This document shows positions 41,404 through 50,466 of a stretch of DNA of 64,000 bases, piece by piece (position 1 is the first letter of the stretch; every line of letters starts with the position of its first letter). Under the pieces are notes generated by a model. It made no database searches, was not told where the DNA came from, and saw only the letters and a list, made by a program, of their open reading frames with translations. Source of the stretch: Anaerobacillus arseniciselenatis (lineage in GTDB: Bacteria > Bacillota > Bacilli > Bacillales > Anaerobacillaceae); NCBI RefSeq assembly GCF_001865995.1, contig NZ_MLQQ01000018.1:62001-126000 (forward strand), written 5' to 3'. The translations under genes and the position numbers were made by a program.

Positions 41404-42294
41404 ATGTTATATGTCATACAGCAAGGGGACACTTTAGTTGCAATTGCTAATCGGTTTAACGTTAGTATAGAGGAGATTCTAAATTCAAATGTTCTTTGTA
41501 GTCCAGACTTGATCGTTCCCGGATATCTATTAATCATTCCTGATCCAAATATCCCATTGCCGAAAGCTGGTGTGAGCCCATATTATGTCATTCAACCTGG
41601 TGACACGTTATGGTGTTTAGCTCAAGAGTTTGGAGCAACAGTTGAAACGCTGGTTGTGAATAATCGCATTGAAAACCCGGATGATATTTTTACAGGAAGG
41701 GAAATCTCCATCGGCCCCCCAACCCCTGAACCAAACGAACTAAAAGAGAGCTGGAATGAGACTGGAAAAGAACTATGTAAGCAAATGCCAGACCTTATGG
41801 TTCATGGCATTTATTATCACGGGTCATACACTTGGGAGGAAATAGGAGAAAGAGGCATCCCTTATCTTATTGAATTATTGCAGCATCCGTGCGAAACGGT
41901 TCGAATATATACTTTCATTAGTATTGGGAGGTTAGCCTTGGATGATGAAAAAGTAACACAAGCCCTCCACAAAGCTTTAAGTGATCCTAATGAAATAATA
42001 GTTAAACTAGCTGAATTTGCTTTGTTACGAATTCACCTTGTTAAATTCTGGTCTAAAAGAATTCACGTTGCCATCCAACCTAACAAATTACACCAGGAAC
42101 CAAACCTGCAATCGCCCGCAATTAATATTCGTGAGGGCGAGGTACTCGTCTCTATTCAATGGTATATTCCTAGTCCAACAGGAGAAGAAGGACCAAGGGC
42201 GGGTCCTCAAATTTACGATTATGTCCAAATTTTTCGAACAGGTCAGTTTGGTTTTTTGCCTCGTGTAGGTTTTAATCAACTTCCTATGATTTAA
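41404..42294 (+). CDS. LysM-LysM-HEAT-like protein
   Basis: 296 residues without a signal peptide. Two LysM domains: LYVIQQGDTLVAIANRFNVS (about 2-45) and YYVIQPGDTLWCLAQEFGAT (about 60-104), which bind peptidoglycan or spore cortex. The middle region (about 120-215) resembles HEAT-type helical repeats (GIPYLIELLQHP, ALHKALSDPNEIIVKLAEFALLRI). The C-terminal 75 residues look like an SH3-type beta domain (INIREGEVLVSIQWYIPSP). The absence of an export signal suggests a mother-cell spore-surface protein. ATG 41404 is 15 bases after AAAGGAG, further than usual; GTG at 41380 is in frame but precedes that site. Confidence 0.78.
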   Translation: MLYVIQQGDTLVAIANRFNVSIEEILNSNVLCSPDLIVPGYLLIIPDPNIPLPKAGVSPYYVIQPGDTLWCLAQEFGATVETLVVNNRIENPDDIFTGREISIGPPTPEPNELKESWNETGKELCKQMPDLMVHGIYYHGSYTWEEIGERGIPYLIELLQHPCETVRIYTFISIGRLALDDEKVTQALHKALSDPNEIIVKLAEFALLRIHLVKFWSKRIHVAIQPNKLHQEPNLQSPAINIREGEVLVSIQWYIPSPTGEEGPRAGPQIYDYVQIFRTGQFGFLPRVGFNQLPMI

Positions 42295-42414
42295 TTGTTA
42301 AAAATTAAAATAGTTTAGAGTCTATTTAGCGGTAAAAAGGTAGACTTGTCCTGTCATTTATGTAAGAGGAAACATAGTTTATGTCGAACACAGTTTAAAA
42401 GGAGGTAGAACACA

Positions 42415-42534
42415 ATGTCTGATTGTTTTAAACCAATTCATACTTTACCGCCAAAACCAGTGACAGGTTTTGCGTTAATCGTTGTATTATTTATTCTGTT
42501 AGTAATTGTTGGAACAGCATATGTTACTTGGTAA
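42415..42534 (+). CDS. YjcZ/SscA-like sporulation peptide, 39 residues
   Basis: Tiny membrane peptide: polar N-terminus MSDCFKPIHTLPPKPVT followed by GFALIVVLFILLVIVGTAYV, which matches the hydrophobic consensus of the YjcZ/SscA spore-assembly peptides almost residue for residue. Start supported by AAAGGAGGTAG. Single-gene unit with a terminator. The usual glycine-rich N-terminus of YjcZ is replaced here by a Pro/Lys segment. Confidence 0.85.
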   Translation: MSDCFKPIHTLPPKPVTGFALIVVLFILLVIVGTAYVTW

Positions 42535-42563
42535 AATACTGCTAAAGTTGTTATAAGAGATAA

Positions 42564-42606
42564 TGGATACCTTCTCCGGTGGGAGGGTATCCACTATTTT
42601 TGTTTT
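42564..42606 (+). terminator. Terminator of the YjcZ-like gene
   Basis: TGGATACC-TTCTCCGGTGG-GAGGGTATCCA stem (about 42564-42593), then a run of TATTTTTGTTTTTT. Confidence 0.75.
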
Positions 42607-42788
42607 TTACAAATTAATAGAAAAGTAAGAAGAACAGTATTCTATTTATTCCCTCTTTTTGGTGATATATCGTGGTTAATATCCACTTACTTGATTTTAA
42701 GTTGAATACTGACCATTGTTTGTTCAAATAACTACTTAATATAAAACTTGATTGATCATCCTAGGAAATCGATATTTCTCAAAAATAT

Positions 42789-42974
42789 ATGTCAGCGTAC
42801 GAAAAGATGACCAGCCAAGAGGCTTGGCCATTAAGTGTATTTTTAACCCCTGACCAAGTACCGTTATGTGTTGTTAAATATATTCCGAAAGAAAGTATGG
42901 ACGGAAAGCCTGGATTTAAAGATGTGATTGCTGAACTATATGATAAATATAAAAATGATCGAGAAGGATCTTGA
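42789..42974 (+). pseudogene. Remnant of a YyaL-type thioredoxin-domain gene
   Basis: The 61-codon frame contains WPLSVFLTPDQVP and KYIPKESMDGKPGFKDVI, which correspond to GGWPL-x-VFLTPDQ-x-PF and TYFPK-x2-x-GRPGF in the thioredoxin-like domain of YyaL (DUF255/spermatogenesis-associated-20 family, normally about 680 residues). Only this segment remains, without a ribosome site, catalytic cysteine region or the rest of the protein. Key residues are altered (GG to EA, GGTYF to VVKYI). Decayed gene. The remainder of 42607-43177 shows no gene. Confidence 0.8.
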
Positions 42975-43177
42975 GCTTTACGGGAGTATCCTTACTCGGA
43001 ATACATATAAAAAGGTAAAGAGATAGCTCACTGGAGTGCCAATTGTATTAACTATTCGGACTCTTCTTGTGTTTCAGTATATTTATTTACGGTAATTTTA
43101 TTATGTAAACTAAATGCCCCCCTCTTTACAACGCAAACGTATATTCTTATAATTGTAAGTAATAGACTTGTAGAGGT

Positions 43178-45481
43178 GTGGTCAATTTGCTGAAAAAATT
43201 ATCACTCAAACGTTATATTAAAGAATTGTGCGAAGATGAAAATGTCGTTTATTGGCATGAACTAGAGGGGCAAAGAGCAAAAACAGTGCCTTTTCCTTAT
43301 ACTTTAGACGAACGGATAAAAAAAGCGCTCGAGCAGCGTGGTATTCATGAGTTATATACGCATCAAGGAACGGCTTATGATCTTGCGGTGAAAGGAAGTC
43401 ATTTTACGGCGATCACGCCAACGGCTTCAGGAAAAACACTTTGCTACAACTTACCAGTGTTACAACAAATTTGTGAGGATCCAAGTAGTCGTGCGCTTTA
43501 TATTTTTCCAACGAAAGCATTAGCACAAGACCAACGTAGTGAGCTAAATGAGATGATTGATGCGATTGGTGCAGATATTAAAGGATTTACGTACGATGGT
43601 GATACGGCTCCGAATATTCGTCAAGTCGTCAGAAAAGCTGGCCATATCGTCATAACGAATCCGGACATGCTTCATTCAGCGATTTTACCTCATCATACGA
43701 AGTGGGTTTCCTTATTTGAAAACTTAAAGTATGTCGTTATTGATGAGTTGCATACATACAGGGGCGTCTTCGGAAGCCATGTTGCTAATGTGATCAGACG
43801 TCTCAAACGAATTTGCGCTTACTATGGGAGTCACCCACAATTTATTTGTACATCAGCGACGATTGCGAACCCACTTGAATTAAGTGAAAATTTAACTGGA
43901 ACGAAGATGACCGTCATTGAAAATAACGGTGCTCCACGCGGTAGGAAGCATTTTGTCTTTTATAATCCACCGATCATTAATAAGCCGTTACAAATAAGAA
44001 AAAGTACAAATGTTGAAGTGAAAAGACTTGCTAGCAAGTTGTTATCAAATGATATCAAAACGATAGTGTTTGCTAGAAGTCGTGTCCGGGTCGAAATTAT
44101 TTTAAGTCATCTTCAGGAAATTGTTGCGAAACAACTAGGAAGAAAATCAATTCGTGGCTACCGCGGCGGATATCTACCGAAGCAAAGAAGAGAAATCGAA
44201 CAAGGGTTACGCAACGGCGATATTAAAGGCGTCGTTAGTACGAATGCACTTGAGTTAGGAGTCGATATTGGACAACTTCAAGCGTGTGTAATGACCGGTT
44301 ACCCTGGCTCTATTGCGAGTGTTTGGCAGCAAGCAGGAAGAGCTGGTCGTCGCCATGATGAAGCTTTAATTATTATGGTCGCTAACTCTACACCGATTGA
44401 TCAATTTATAGTGAACCAACCTGAATACTTTTTCGAGGCAACACCTGAACACGCCCGAATCAATCCAGACAACTTAATTATTTTAGTCGATCATTTGAAG
44501 TGTGCGGCATATGAACTTCCTTTTAAACAAGGAGATCTTTTTGACGGGGTTGATGTGGAAGATGTGTTACATTTTTTAACGGAACAACAAGTGCTTCATC
44601 ATCAACAAAATAAATGGTTTTGGATGAACGAATCGTTTCCCGCTCACAATATTAGTTTGCGTTCAGCGGCTCAGGAAAATGTCATTATTATTGATCAAAC
44701 CGATGTCGCCAACCATCAAGTGATCGGTGAGATGGACACGTTTAGTGCCATGACTTTGCTTCATGATGAAGCGATTTACTTACATGAAGGAACGCAATTC
44801 CAAGTCGAAAAATTAGATTGGGATGAGAAAAAGGCATTCGTCCGCGAAGTCGATGTTGATTACTTTACAGATGCTAACTTAGCCGTGCAGTTAAAAGTAC
44901 TAGAAGTAGATAAACAAAAGAAACATTCCAGCTGTTCGGTTGAATTTGGAGATGTCACTGTAAATGCGATGGCAACGATCTTTAAAAAAATTAAGCTAAC
45001 GAGTTTTGAAACGATTGGATCAGGACCGATCCATCTACCTGAACAAGAGCTTCATACGAATGCGACGTGGATTCAATTTGAAGAATGTGTTCAAGACGAA
45101 ATCGGAAAAGAAGAGCTTGAACATGCACTTATTGGTCTTTCCCACGTTTTGCAAGCTGTTGCAAGCGTTTATGTTATGTGTGACAGGAACGATCTTCACG
45201 TGACACCACAAATGAAAGCTGTTCATTCAGGAAAGCCAACGATCTTTTTATATGATCGTTATCCTGGTGGCGTTGGCTTGAGTGATGACGTTTATAAGCA
45301 TATTAATGAAATTTTAACGAGAACGAAACAGTATATTGAAGCGTGTTCGTGTGAAGAAGGGTGTCCGTCTTGTATCGGTGTCGGTTCAAGTTCAAACTCT
45401 TCAGCAAATACGAAACAGCTCTCTTTAACCTTGTTAAAGAAGCTTTTAGAAGTAGGGGATACAAATGTCTTTAAAAAATAA
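43178..45481 (+). CDS. mrfA: DEAD/DEAH-box DNA repair helicase MrfA (YprA)
   Basis: 767-residue helicase, homologous to B. subtilis MrfA (YprA), which acts with MrfB in excision repair of mitomycin-type lesions. Walker A TPTASGKT (about 81-88), DELH box in VVIDELHTYRG (about 188), SAT motif TSATIANP, and helicase C motif QQAGRAGRRH. The C-terminal DUF1998-type zinc site has cysteines in CAAYELPF and CSCEEGCPSC. Start GTG at 43178, or TTG at 43187 behind AGAGGTGTGG. The 3' end overlaps mrfB by 17 bases. Confidence 0.96.
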   Translation: MVNLLKKLSLKRYIKELCEDENVVYWHELEGQRAKTVPFPYTLDERIKKALEQRGIHELYTHQGTAYDLAVKGSHFTAITPTASGKTLCYNLPVLQQICEDPSSRALYIFPTKALAQDQRSELNEMIDAIGADIKGFTYDGDTAPNIRQVVRKAGHIVITNPDMLHSAILPHHTKWVSLFENLKYVVIDELHTYRGVFGSHVANVIRRLKRICAYYGSHPQFICTSATIANPLELSENLTGTKMTVIENNGAPRGRKHFVFYNPPIINKPLQIRKSTNVEVKRLASKLLSNDIKTIVFARSRVRVEIILSHLQEIVAKQLGRKSIRGYRGGYLPKQRREIEQGLRNGDIKGVVSTNALELGVDIGQLQACVMTGYPGSIASVWQQAGRAGRRHDEALIIMVANSTPIDQFIVNQPEYFFEATPEHARINPDNLIILVDHLKCAAYELPFKQGDLFDGVDVEDVLHFLTEQQVLHHQQNKWFWMNESFPAHNISLRSAAQENVIIIDQTDVANHQVIGEMDTFSAMTLLHDEAIYLHEGTQFQVEKLDWDEKKAFVREVDVDYFTDANLAVQLKVLEVDKQKKHSSCSVEFGDVTVNAMATIFKKIKLTSFETIGSGPIHLPEQELHTNATWIQFEECVQDEIGKEELEHALIGLSHVLQAVASVYVMCDRNDLHVTPQMKAVHSGKPTIFLYDRYPGGVGLSDDVYKHINEILTRTKQYIEACSCEEGCPSCIGVGSSSNSSANTKQLSLTLLKKLLEVGDTNVFKK

Positions 45482-46736
45482 ACTCTCTCGTATGAAAGGG
45501 CATATGCAGCTAGATGGTCGAAAAGCATCTGAACAAGAACAAAAAAATTACGAAGATCATTCCAATGAAAAAAGCGATGCTAAGCTACCTGCAAAATTTA
45601 ATCAGTGGATACCTTTGAAAGGCAAGCCACTGTTTTTAGAGGAACAATATACAATTTTTCGAGAAATTCATTATCCGCTTGACTTTCAACTAGGGAATAC
45701 CCAACTTTCAGAACTAAAAGAAGTCGTTCGGCTTTGGGAAGGTGCGGATACAGATCATCCATTATCGACAAAAGGGATCGATGCAGAACAACTGATATTT
45801 TTTGATACAGAAACCACCGGGTTAGGTGGTGGAACGGGAAATACGATTTTTTTACTCGGGTATTGCCATCTAGAAGATGACGTAGTGAAAGTAAAACAAT
45901 TCTTTTTACCTGGGCCAGCTGATGAAGCGGCGATGTATTTTCATTTTTTACAAGATGTTAACGATTTAAGTAACCTTGTTACATATAATGGAAAGGCTTT
46001 TGATTGGCCACAAGTGAAAACAAGGCATACGCTAGTTCGTGACAAGGTACCGTTATTGCCGAAATTTGGCCATTATGATTTACTTCATGCCGCAAGAAGG
46101 CTTTGGAAAGATACGTTACCATCATGTCGCCTTACGATTGTCGAAAAAGAAATCCTTGGGATCGAAAGAGTTGATGATACACCTGGTAGCTTAGCGCCAC
46201 TTCTTTATTTTGACTTTCTAAAGGAGAAAGATCCGAAAATCATTGAAGGTGTGCTAAAACATAATGAATATGATGTTCTTTCTTTAATCGTGCTTTATGT
46301 TCAGCTTTCGAAAAGAATACTAAATTGTGAAGATGTGAGTAGTACGATGAAAGAAAAATATGAAATCGCAAGGTGGTACGAAAAAGTAAAAGAGCCGATG
46401 AAGGCTGCCGAGATGTATGAAGAAGTCGTAAAAAGTAACGTTAGTTGTCGCGATGAGGCGCTTTTAGCTTTAGGTCTCCTTTTAAAAAAACAAAAGCAAC
46501 GTGACGAAGCGATGGACTGTTTTGAAGGGGTAGCTATTAAAGAAAATGCTCTAGCGATCACCGCTTGCATTGAATTAGCTAAACTTTTTGAACATCAATT
46601 TAAAGATTTTGATAAAGCGCTCTATTATTCCGAACGAGCCTACGAACAGCAGAAAAAAGCAGCACGGCTCCTTAGGGAAAAAAAGACGTTGGACGACTTA
46701 AAAGCGAGAATAGAAAGATTACGTAAAAAGCGATAG
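45465..46736 (+). CDS. mrfB: DnaQ-like exonuclease MrfB (YprB) with TPR tail
   Basis: 423-residue partner of MrfA. DEDD-type 3'-5' exonuclease domain (about 105-285): FFDTETTGLGGGTGN (first Asp and Glu), YNGKAFDWP (second Asp), and HNEYDVLSLI (last His/Asp). The C-terminal 110 residues form TPR-like helices (KAAEMYEEVVKS, ALLALGLLLKKQKQ). Its start lies inside the end of mrfA, so the two are translated together, as expected for a helicase-nuclease pair. Confidence 0.94.
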   Translation: MSLKNKLSRMKGHMQLDGRKASEQEQKNYEDHSNEKSDAKLPAKFNQWIPLKGKPLFLEEQYTIFREIHYPLDFQLGNTQLSELKEVVRLWEGADTDHPLSTKGIDAEQLIFFDTETTGLGGGTGNTIFLLGYCHLEDDVVKVKQFFLPGPADEAAMYFHFLQDVNDLSNLVTYNGKAFDWPQVKTRHTLVRDKVPLLPKFGHYDLLHAARRLWKDTLPSCRLTIVEKEILGIERVDDTPGSLAPLLYFDFLKEKDPKIIEGVLKHNEYDVLSLIVLYVQLSKRILNCEDVSSTMKEKYEIARWYEKVKEPMKAAEMYEEVVKSNVSCRDEALLALGLLLKKQKQRDEAMDCFEGVAIKENALAITACIELAKLFEHQFKDFDKALYYSERAYEQQKKAARLLREKKTLDDLKARIERLRKKR

Positions 46737-46742
46737 ATTCAC

Positions 46743-46780
46743 ATTAGCTTCATGTCTCATTTTAAGAGGGGGAAGCTAAT
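46743..46780 (+). terminator. Hairpin after mrfB, possible terminator
   Basis: ATTAGCTTC (46743-46751) and GAAGCTAAT (46772-46780) are perfect complements. No T run follows directly, so termination is uncertain. Confidence 0.4.
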
Positions 46781-46857
46781 GGGGAATTTATCGCTCTTTT
46801 TCTTCTCATTTTTTCGAAAATTCGTTATAGTAGATAAGTAAGGATGGTGGAATACAA

Positions 46858-49800
46858 GTGATCATAGAAAAACTTCAATCTATAACTGAGAACGATCTGC
46901 CTTATACGAAACGAGAGTTAGATCGTAAGCAAAAACTACATAACAAAAAAGATATAAAATTATTTGAGGTCGCCTTTTGTGGCCATTTTTCAGCGGGGAA
47001 ATCAACGTTATTAAATACGATTGTTGGCGCTGAAGTTTTACCAACGAGCCCAATTCCAACGAGTGCGAACATTATTGAAATAAAGAATGGTGAACAAGCG
47101 TTATCGGTACATGCAAAAGGTGAAGAAGAAAAGGTTTGGCACGGTGAAATTCCGTGGAATAAAGTTCGCGAATGGGGAATGAACGGTCATGATATTTCGA
47201 AGATGACGATTACGGCACCACTACCTTTTCTAGGCGAGCATAGCTGTATTTTAGATACTCCTGGTGTCGATTCTACTGACGACTCCCATGAAGCTATTAC
47301 TGTAGAACAACTTTATACGACAGATGCGATTGTTTATGTGATGGACTATAACCACGTGCAATCAGAAACGAACCTTTATTTTTTAAAGCAATTATCAGTG
47401 GAGAAAAAGCCGATTTATATTGTGATCAATCAGATCGACAAACATAATGAAACAGAAATTCCATTTTCACAATTTAAATCATCCATCGAAACCGTTTTTC
47501 ATAGCTGGGGAATAGATTATATTTCTATTTACTTTACTTCGATGAAAAATCAAACGCACCCTTTAAATGAATTTCCACGATTAGAACAACATTTAAAAGC
47601 ATTACTATATCAAAGCCGAGATTTAATCGAAGGATCACAGTTACGTCTTGAGCAAGGCTTTTATGAGACGGTGGTTAATCGTTTAGAAGAAGAGCAGCAA
47701 GAAGCAGTTTCTGAAGTCATTGCTGAAATGAAAGCAAAAGGGTTTCGAAGTGAACAATTAGCCGAGAAAGAGCAGTTATTACGACAGTTAGAGGCAACGC
47801 GCCAATATGATCAAAGGTTGTGGCATCGTTTTGATCAAGAATTAGGAAAACTGTTTAAAAATGTGACCATTTTCCCAGCACTAACAACCGATTTAGTAAG
47901 AGAATGGATCGAAAGTTTGCAGCCTGGTTTTAAAGTAGGGGTTTTCTTTGCGAAAAAGAAAACGACAGAAGAGCAAGAAAGGCGCTTAGAAAAGTTAATT
48001 AATAACCTACAAAATAAAGTGAAGTCACAGCTTCTCTTTCACGTTCAAGCGTATTTTCAAAAGGTCGATAGAGTCGTATTAACGAACAAGGATGAGTTTG
48101 AAAATGCGTTCACTAACCTTACTTATGATGTGACGAGTGACTTACTGAAAGCACATGTGAATACTGACCACTCTAATCGTGAGTATGTCTATACATTCAC
48201 AAACGAAATGACAAATATGATCGTTAAAGATATTCGCTCTAAAGCACGGCAGTTAGTAGAACTAACGATCGAAGGGATGAAGGACTTCTATACTCATGAA
48301 GAACAAGCCCTTCATGAAAAATTAGAAAAGCTGAAGGAAATTGAATACTATCGTCTTAAAATCGAACGAATTGAAAATGACTATCACGAATTTATAGAGG
48401 TAATGACAGAGCAGTTAAAAACATTTCCACCTGAACAAGAGTATAATAAAAAAATCGTTGAAGCGATGGCAGGTTCTTATCCGGAAAATGATAGTGACGC
48501 TTTTGCCAATATTACGTTTGAAGAAGAAAGTGTTATTACTTCTGAATCAATAGATGAAACAAAACGTACAGCTATTTACTTTTCGGAGGAAGAGACAGAG
48601 CTTTGGTTGGAAAATGTCAAAAACGTTCTTAGTGAACATAAAAAAACGTCGACCCTTGCTCAAGAAAGAAATCATCTTTTAGAGCGTATAAACCGTTACG
48701 AAACGCAAACGTTTATCGTTTCATTATTCGGCGCTTTTAGTGCTGGGAAATCAAGCTTTGCAAATGCTTTATTAGGTGAGGAAGTATTACCAGTTTCACC
48801 GAATCCGACGACGGCAACGGTCAGTACGGTTCAAAAGTCAACAAAAGATCATTCGCACAAAACGGCAGTTGTTACGTTAAAGTCAAAACGAGCGTTAAAC
48901 GATGAGATCAAAGCGGTAGCCGAACAGTTAGATGAAGACATCGATATTCAAAAAATTAATCATTGGAACCCGAATTTCAAACAAGTGATTTCTAGTTGGC
49001 AAAAAACGTATGCTGAATATTTACTAACGATTCGAAATAGTTTAAGCGAGTCTAGTGGTCAGTTAGGAAATGAGTTTACGGTAGGGCTAGATGAACTCCA
49101 AGGTTTAGTCGCTAATGAAAGTAAAGCTTGCCTTATTGACCATGTAGAAATATATTACGATTCGCCAATCACGAATAAAGGAATCGTTTTAGTAGATACA
49201 CCAGGGGTGAATTCAATTCATGGCCGACATACGAATGTCGCTTTTACGCAAATGCGTACGTCGGATGCGATTTTTTATTTAACCTATTATAACCATGCCT
49301 TTTCAAAAGCGGACCAATACTTTTTACAGCAAATCGGAAAAGTGAATGAAAGCTTTGGGCATGATAAATTGTATTTTGTGATTAATGCGAGTGACTTAGC
49401 TAGTAGTCCCGGTGAACTTAACGGTGTAAGAAAACACGTACATGATCAATTGGTTAAAAATGGAATTAATGAGCCTCGCCTATACGATCTTTCAAGTAAA
49501 GAAGGGCTAAATGCGAAAAAAGATGATCTGACTTCAGAAACGACGTTTTCTCAATTTGAAAGTGCTTTTTATGATTATACGATTTTAGAATTAAAGCAAT
49601 TAAGCGTTGATATGATTACGAATGATTTAAAGCAATATATTCGTAAAATAGAAGACAGTATCACGTTTATGAATGAAGAGAAGGTGACTCAGCAACAGAA
49701 GCATGAAAGGCTGAAAACGACAGTAGCCCTTCAAGTGAAGCGAGTGAATGAAGTTTCTTTCGATTATGCCGTCCGTGACATTTTACAAGAATTTGAACAG

Positions 49801-50466
49801 CTAGTACTTTATTTACGAGAGCGAATGCGTTTTGTGTTAAATGACTATTTCACAACTGCTATTAACGTTTCTATTCTTACAGCTAATAGTAAAAAAGGGC
49901 TGCAAGAGCAGTTAACTGCAGCGATTAAAGAATGGCGTGGCTTAGGAGAGCACTTTTTAAAACAAGAGTTAGAAGCAACTGTAATTCGTATGGAAGAAGC
50001 CATCAAAGAACGGGCGAAAAAATGGGTAAAAGAAGAAGAAACTATAATACAAAAAGAACTCCCATTTGTTTATGTTGATGATGAAATTAACCTTGAAACG
50101 ACCAATGTCGATGTTTCAGATTTGCACATTTCCGTAAGTTCGAGTAAATATGCTTCATATATTCGTTCGAAGAAGGACTTTTTTGAAGAAGGAGCAGCGA
50201 AACAATTAAAAGAGGTTTTAGTTCAAGATGGTGTTGAAATGGCAAGTGTGATGATCGATGAATGCTCTAAACGGTATTTCGTAGCATTTGAAGCTCACTT
50301 CCAGGCTATAGAAAGTCAGTTGAAAAAACGGATCGTCGACTCTATCCAAAATGAGTTAGAACGTTTTGAAGCATTATTTGATCCAAGTGTGAAAGAATCT
50401 ATTCAACGTGAATGTGATGAACTGAGAAGAGTTGGATTGTTGGTTAGGGGAGATGAAGCATTTTGA
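46858..50466 (+). CDS. dynA: Two-headed bacterial dynamin (DynA/YpbR)
   Basis: 1202-residue fused dynamin-like GTPase close in size and layout to B. subtilis DynA. Two GTPase heads: P-loop GHFSAGKST at about 41-49 with switch LDTPGVDST, and P-loop GAFSAGKSS at about 623-631 with VDTPGVNSI. Each head is followed by long helical stalk segments (about 260-560 and 880-1190). Acts at the membrane in fusion and in protection from phage or pore-forming agents in the B. subtilis homologue. Starts with GTG after AAGGATGGTGG. The 3' end overlaps the next gene by 4 bases. Confidence 0.95.
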   Translation: MIIEKLQSITENDLPYTKRELDRKQKLHNKKDIKLFEVAFCGHFSAGKSTLLNTIVGAEVLPTSPIPTSANIIEIKNGEQALSVHAKGEEEKVWHGEIPWNKVREWGMNGHDISKMTITAPLPFLGEHSCILDTPGVDSTDDSHEAITVEQLYTTDAIVYVMDYNHVQSETNLYFLKQLSVEKKPIYIVINQIDKHNETEIPFSQFKSSIETVFHSWGIDYISIYFTSMKNQTHPLNEFPRLEQHLKALLYQSRDLIEGSQLRLEQGFYETVVNRLEEEQQEAVSEVIAEMKAKGFRSEQLAEKEQLLRQLEATRQYDQRLWHRFDQELGKLFKNVTIFPALTTDLVREWIESLQPGFKVGVFFAKKKTTEEQERRLEKLINNLQNKVKSQLLFHVQAYFQKVDRVVLTNKDEFENAFTNLTYDVTSDLLKAHVNTDHSNREYVYTFTNEMTNMIVKDIRSKARQLVELTIEGMKDFYTHEEQALHEKLEKLKEIEYYRLKIERIENDYHEFIEVMTEQLKTFPPEQEYNKKIVEAMAGSYPENDSDAFANITFEEESVITSESIDETKRTAIYFSEEETELWLENVKNVLSEHKKTSTLAQERNHLLERINRYETQTFIVSLFGAFSAGKSSFANALLGEEVLPVSPNPTTATVSTVQKSTKDHSHKTAVVTLKSKRALNDEIKAVAEQLDEDIDIQKINHWNPNFKQVISSWQKTYAEYLLTIRNSLSESSGQLGNEFTVGLDELQGLVANESKACLIDHVEIYYDSPITNKGIVLVDTPGVNSIHGRHTNVAFTQMRTSDAIFYLTYYNHAFSKADQYFLQQIGKVNESFGHDKLYFVINASDLASSPGELNGVRKHVHDQLVKNGINEPRLYDLSSKEGLNAKKDDLTSETTFSQFESAFYDYTILELKQLSVDMITNDLKQYIRKIEDSITFMNEEKVTQQQKHERLKTTVALQVKRVNEVSFDYAVRDILQEFEQLVLYLRERMRFVLNDYFTTAINVSILTANSKKGLQEQLTAAIKEWRGLGEHFLKQELEATVIRMEEAIKERAKKWVKEEETIIQKELPFVYVDDEINLETTNVDVSDLHISVSSSKYASYIRSKKDFFEEGAAKQLKEVLVQDGVEMASVMIDECSKRYFVAFEAHFQAIESQLKKRIVDSIQNELERFEALFDPSVKESIQRECDELRRVGLLVRGDEAF

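Noticed and set aside
42017..42268. Second gene inside the LysM-HEAT gene
   Set aside because: Out-of-frame shadow without a ribosome site.
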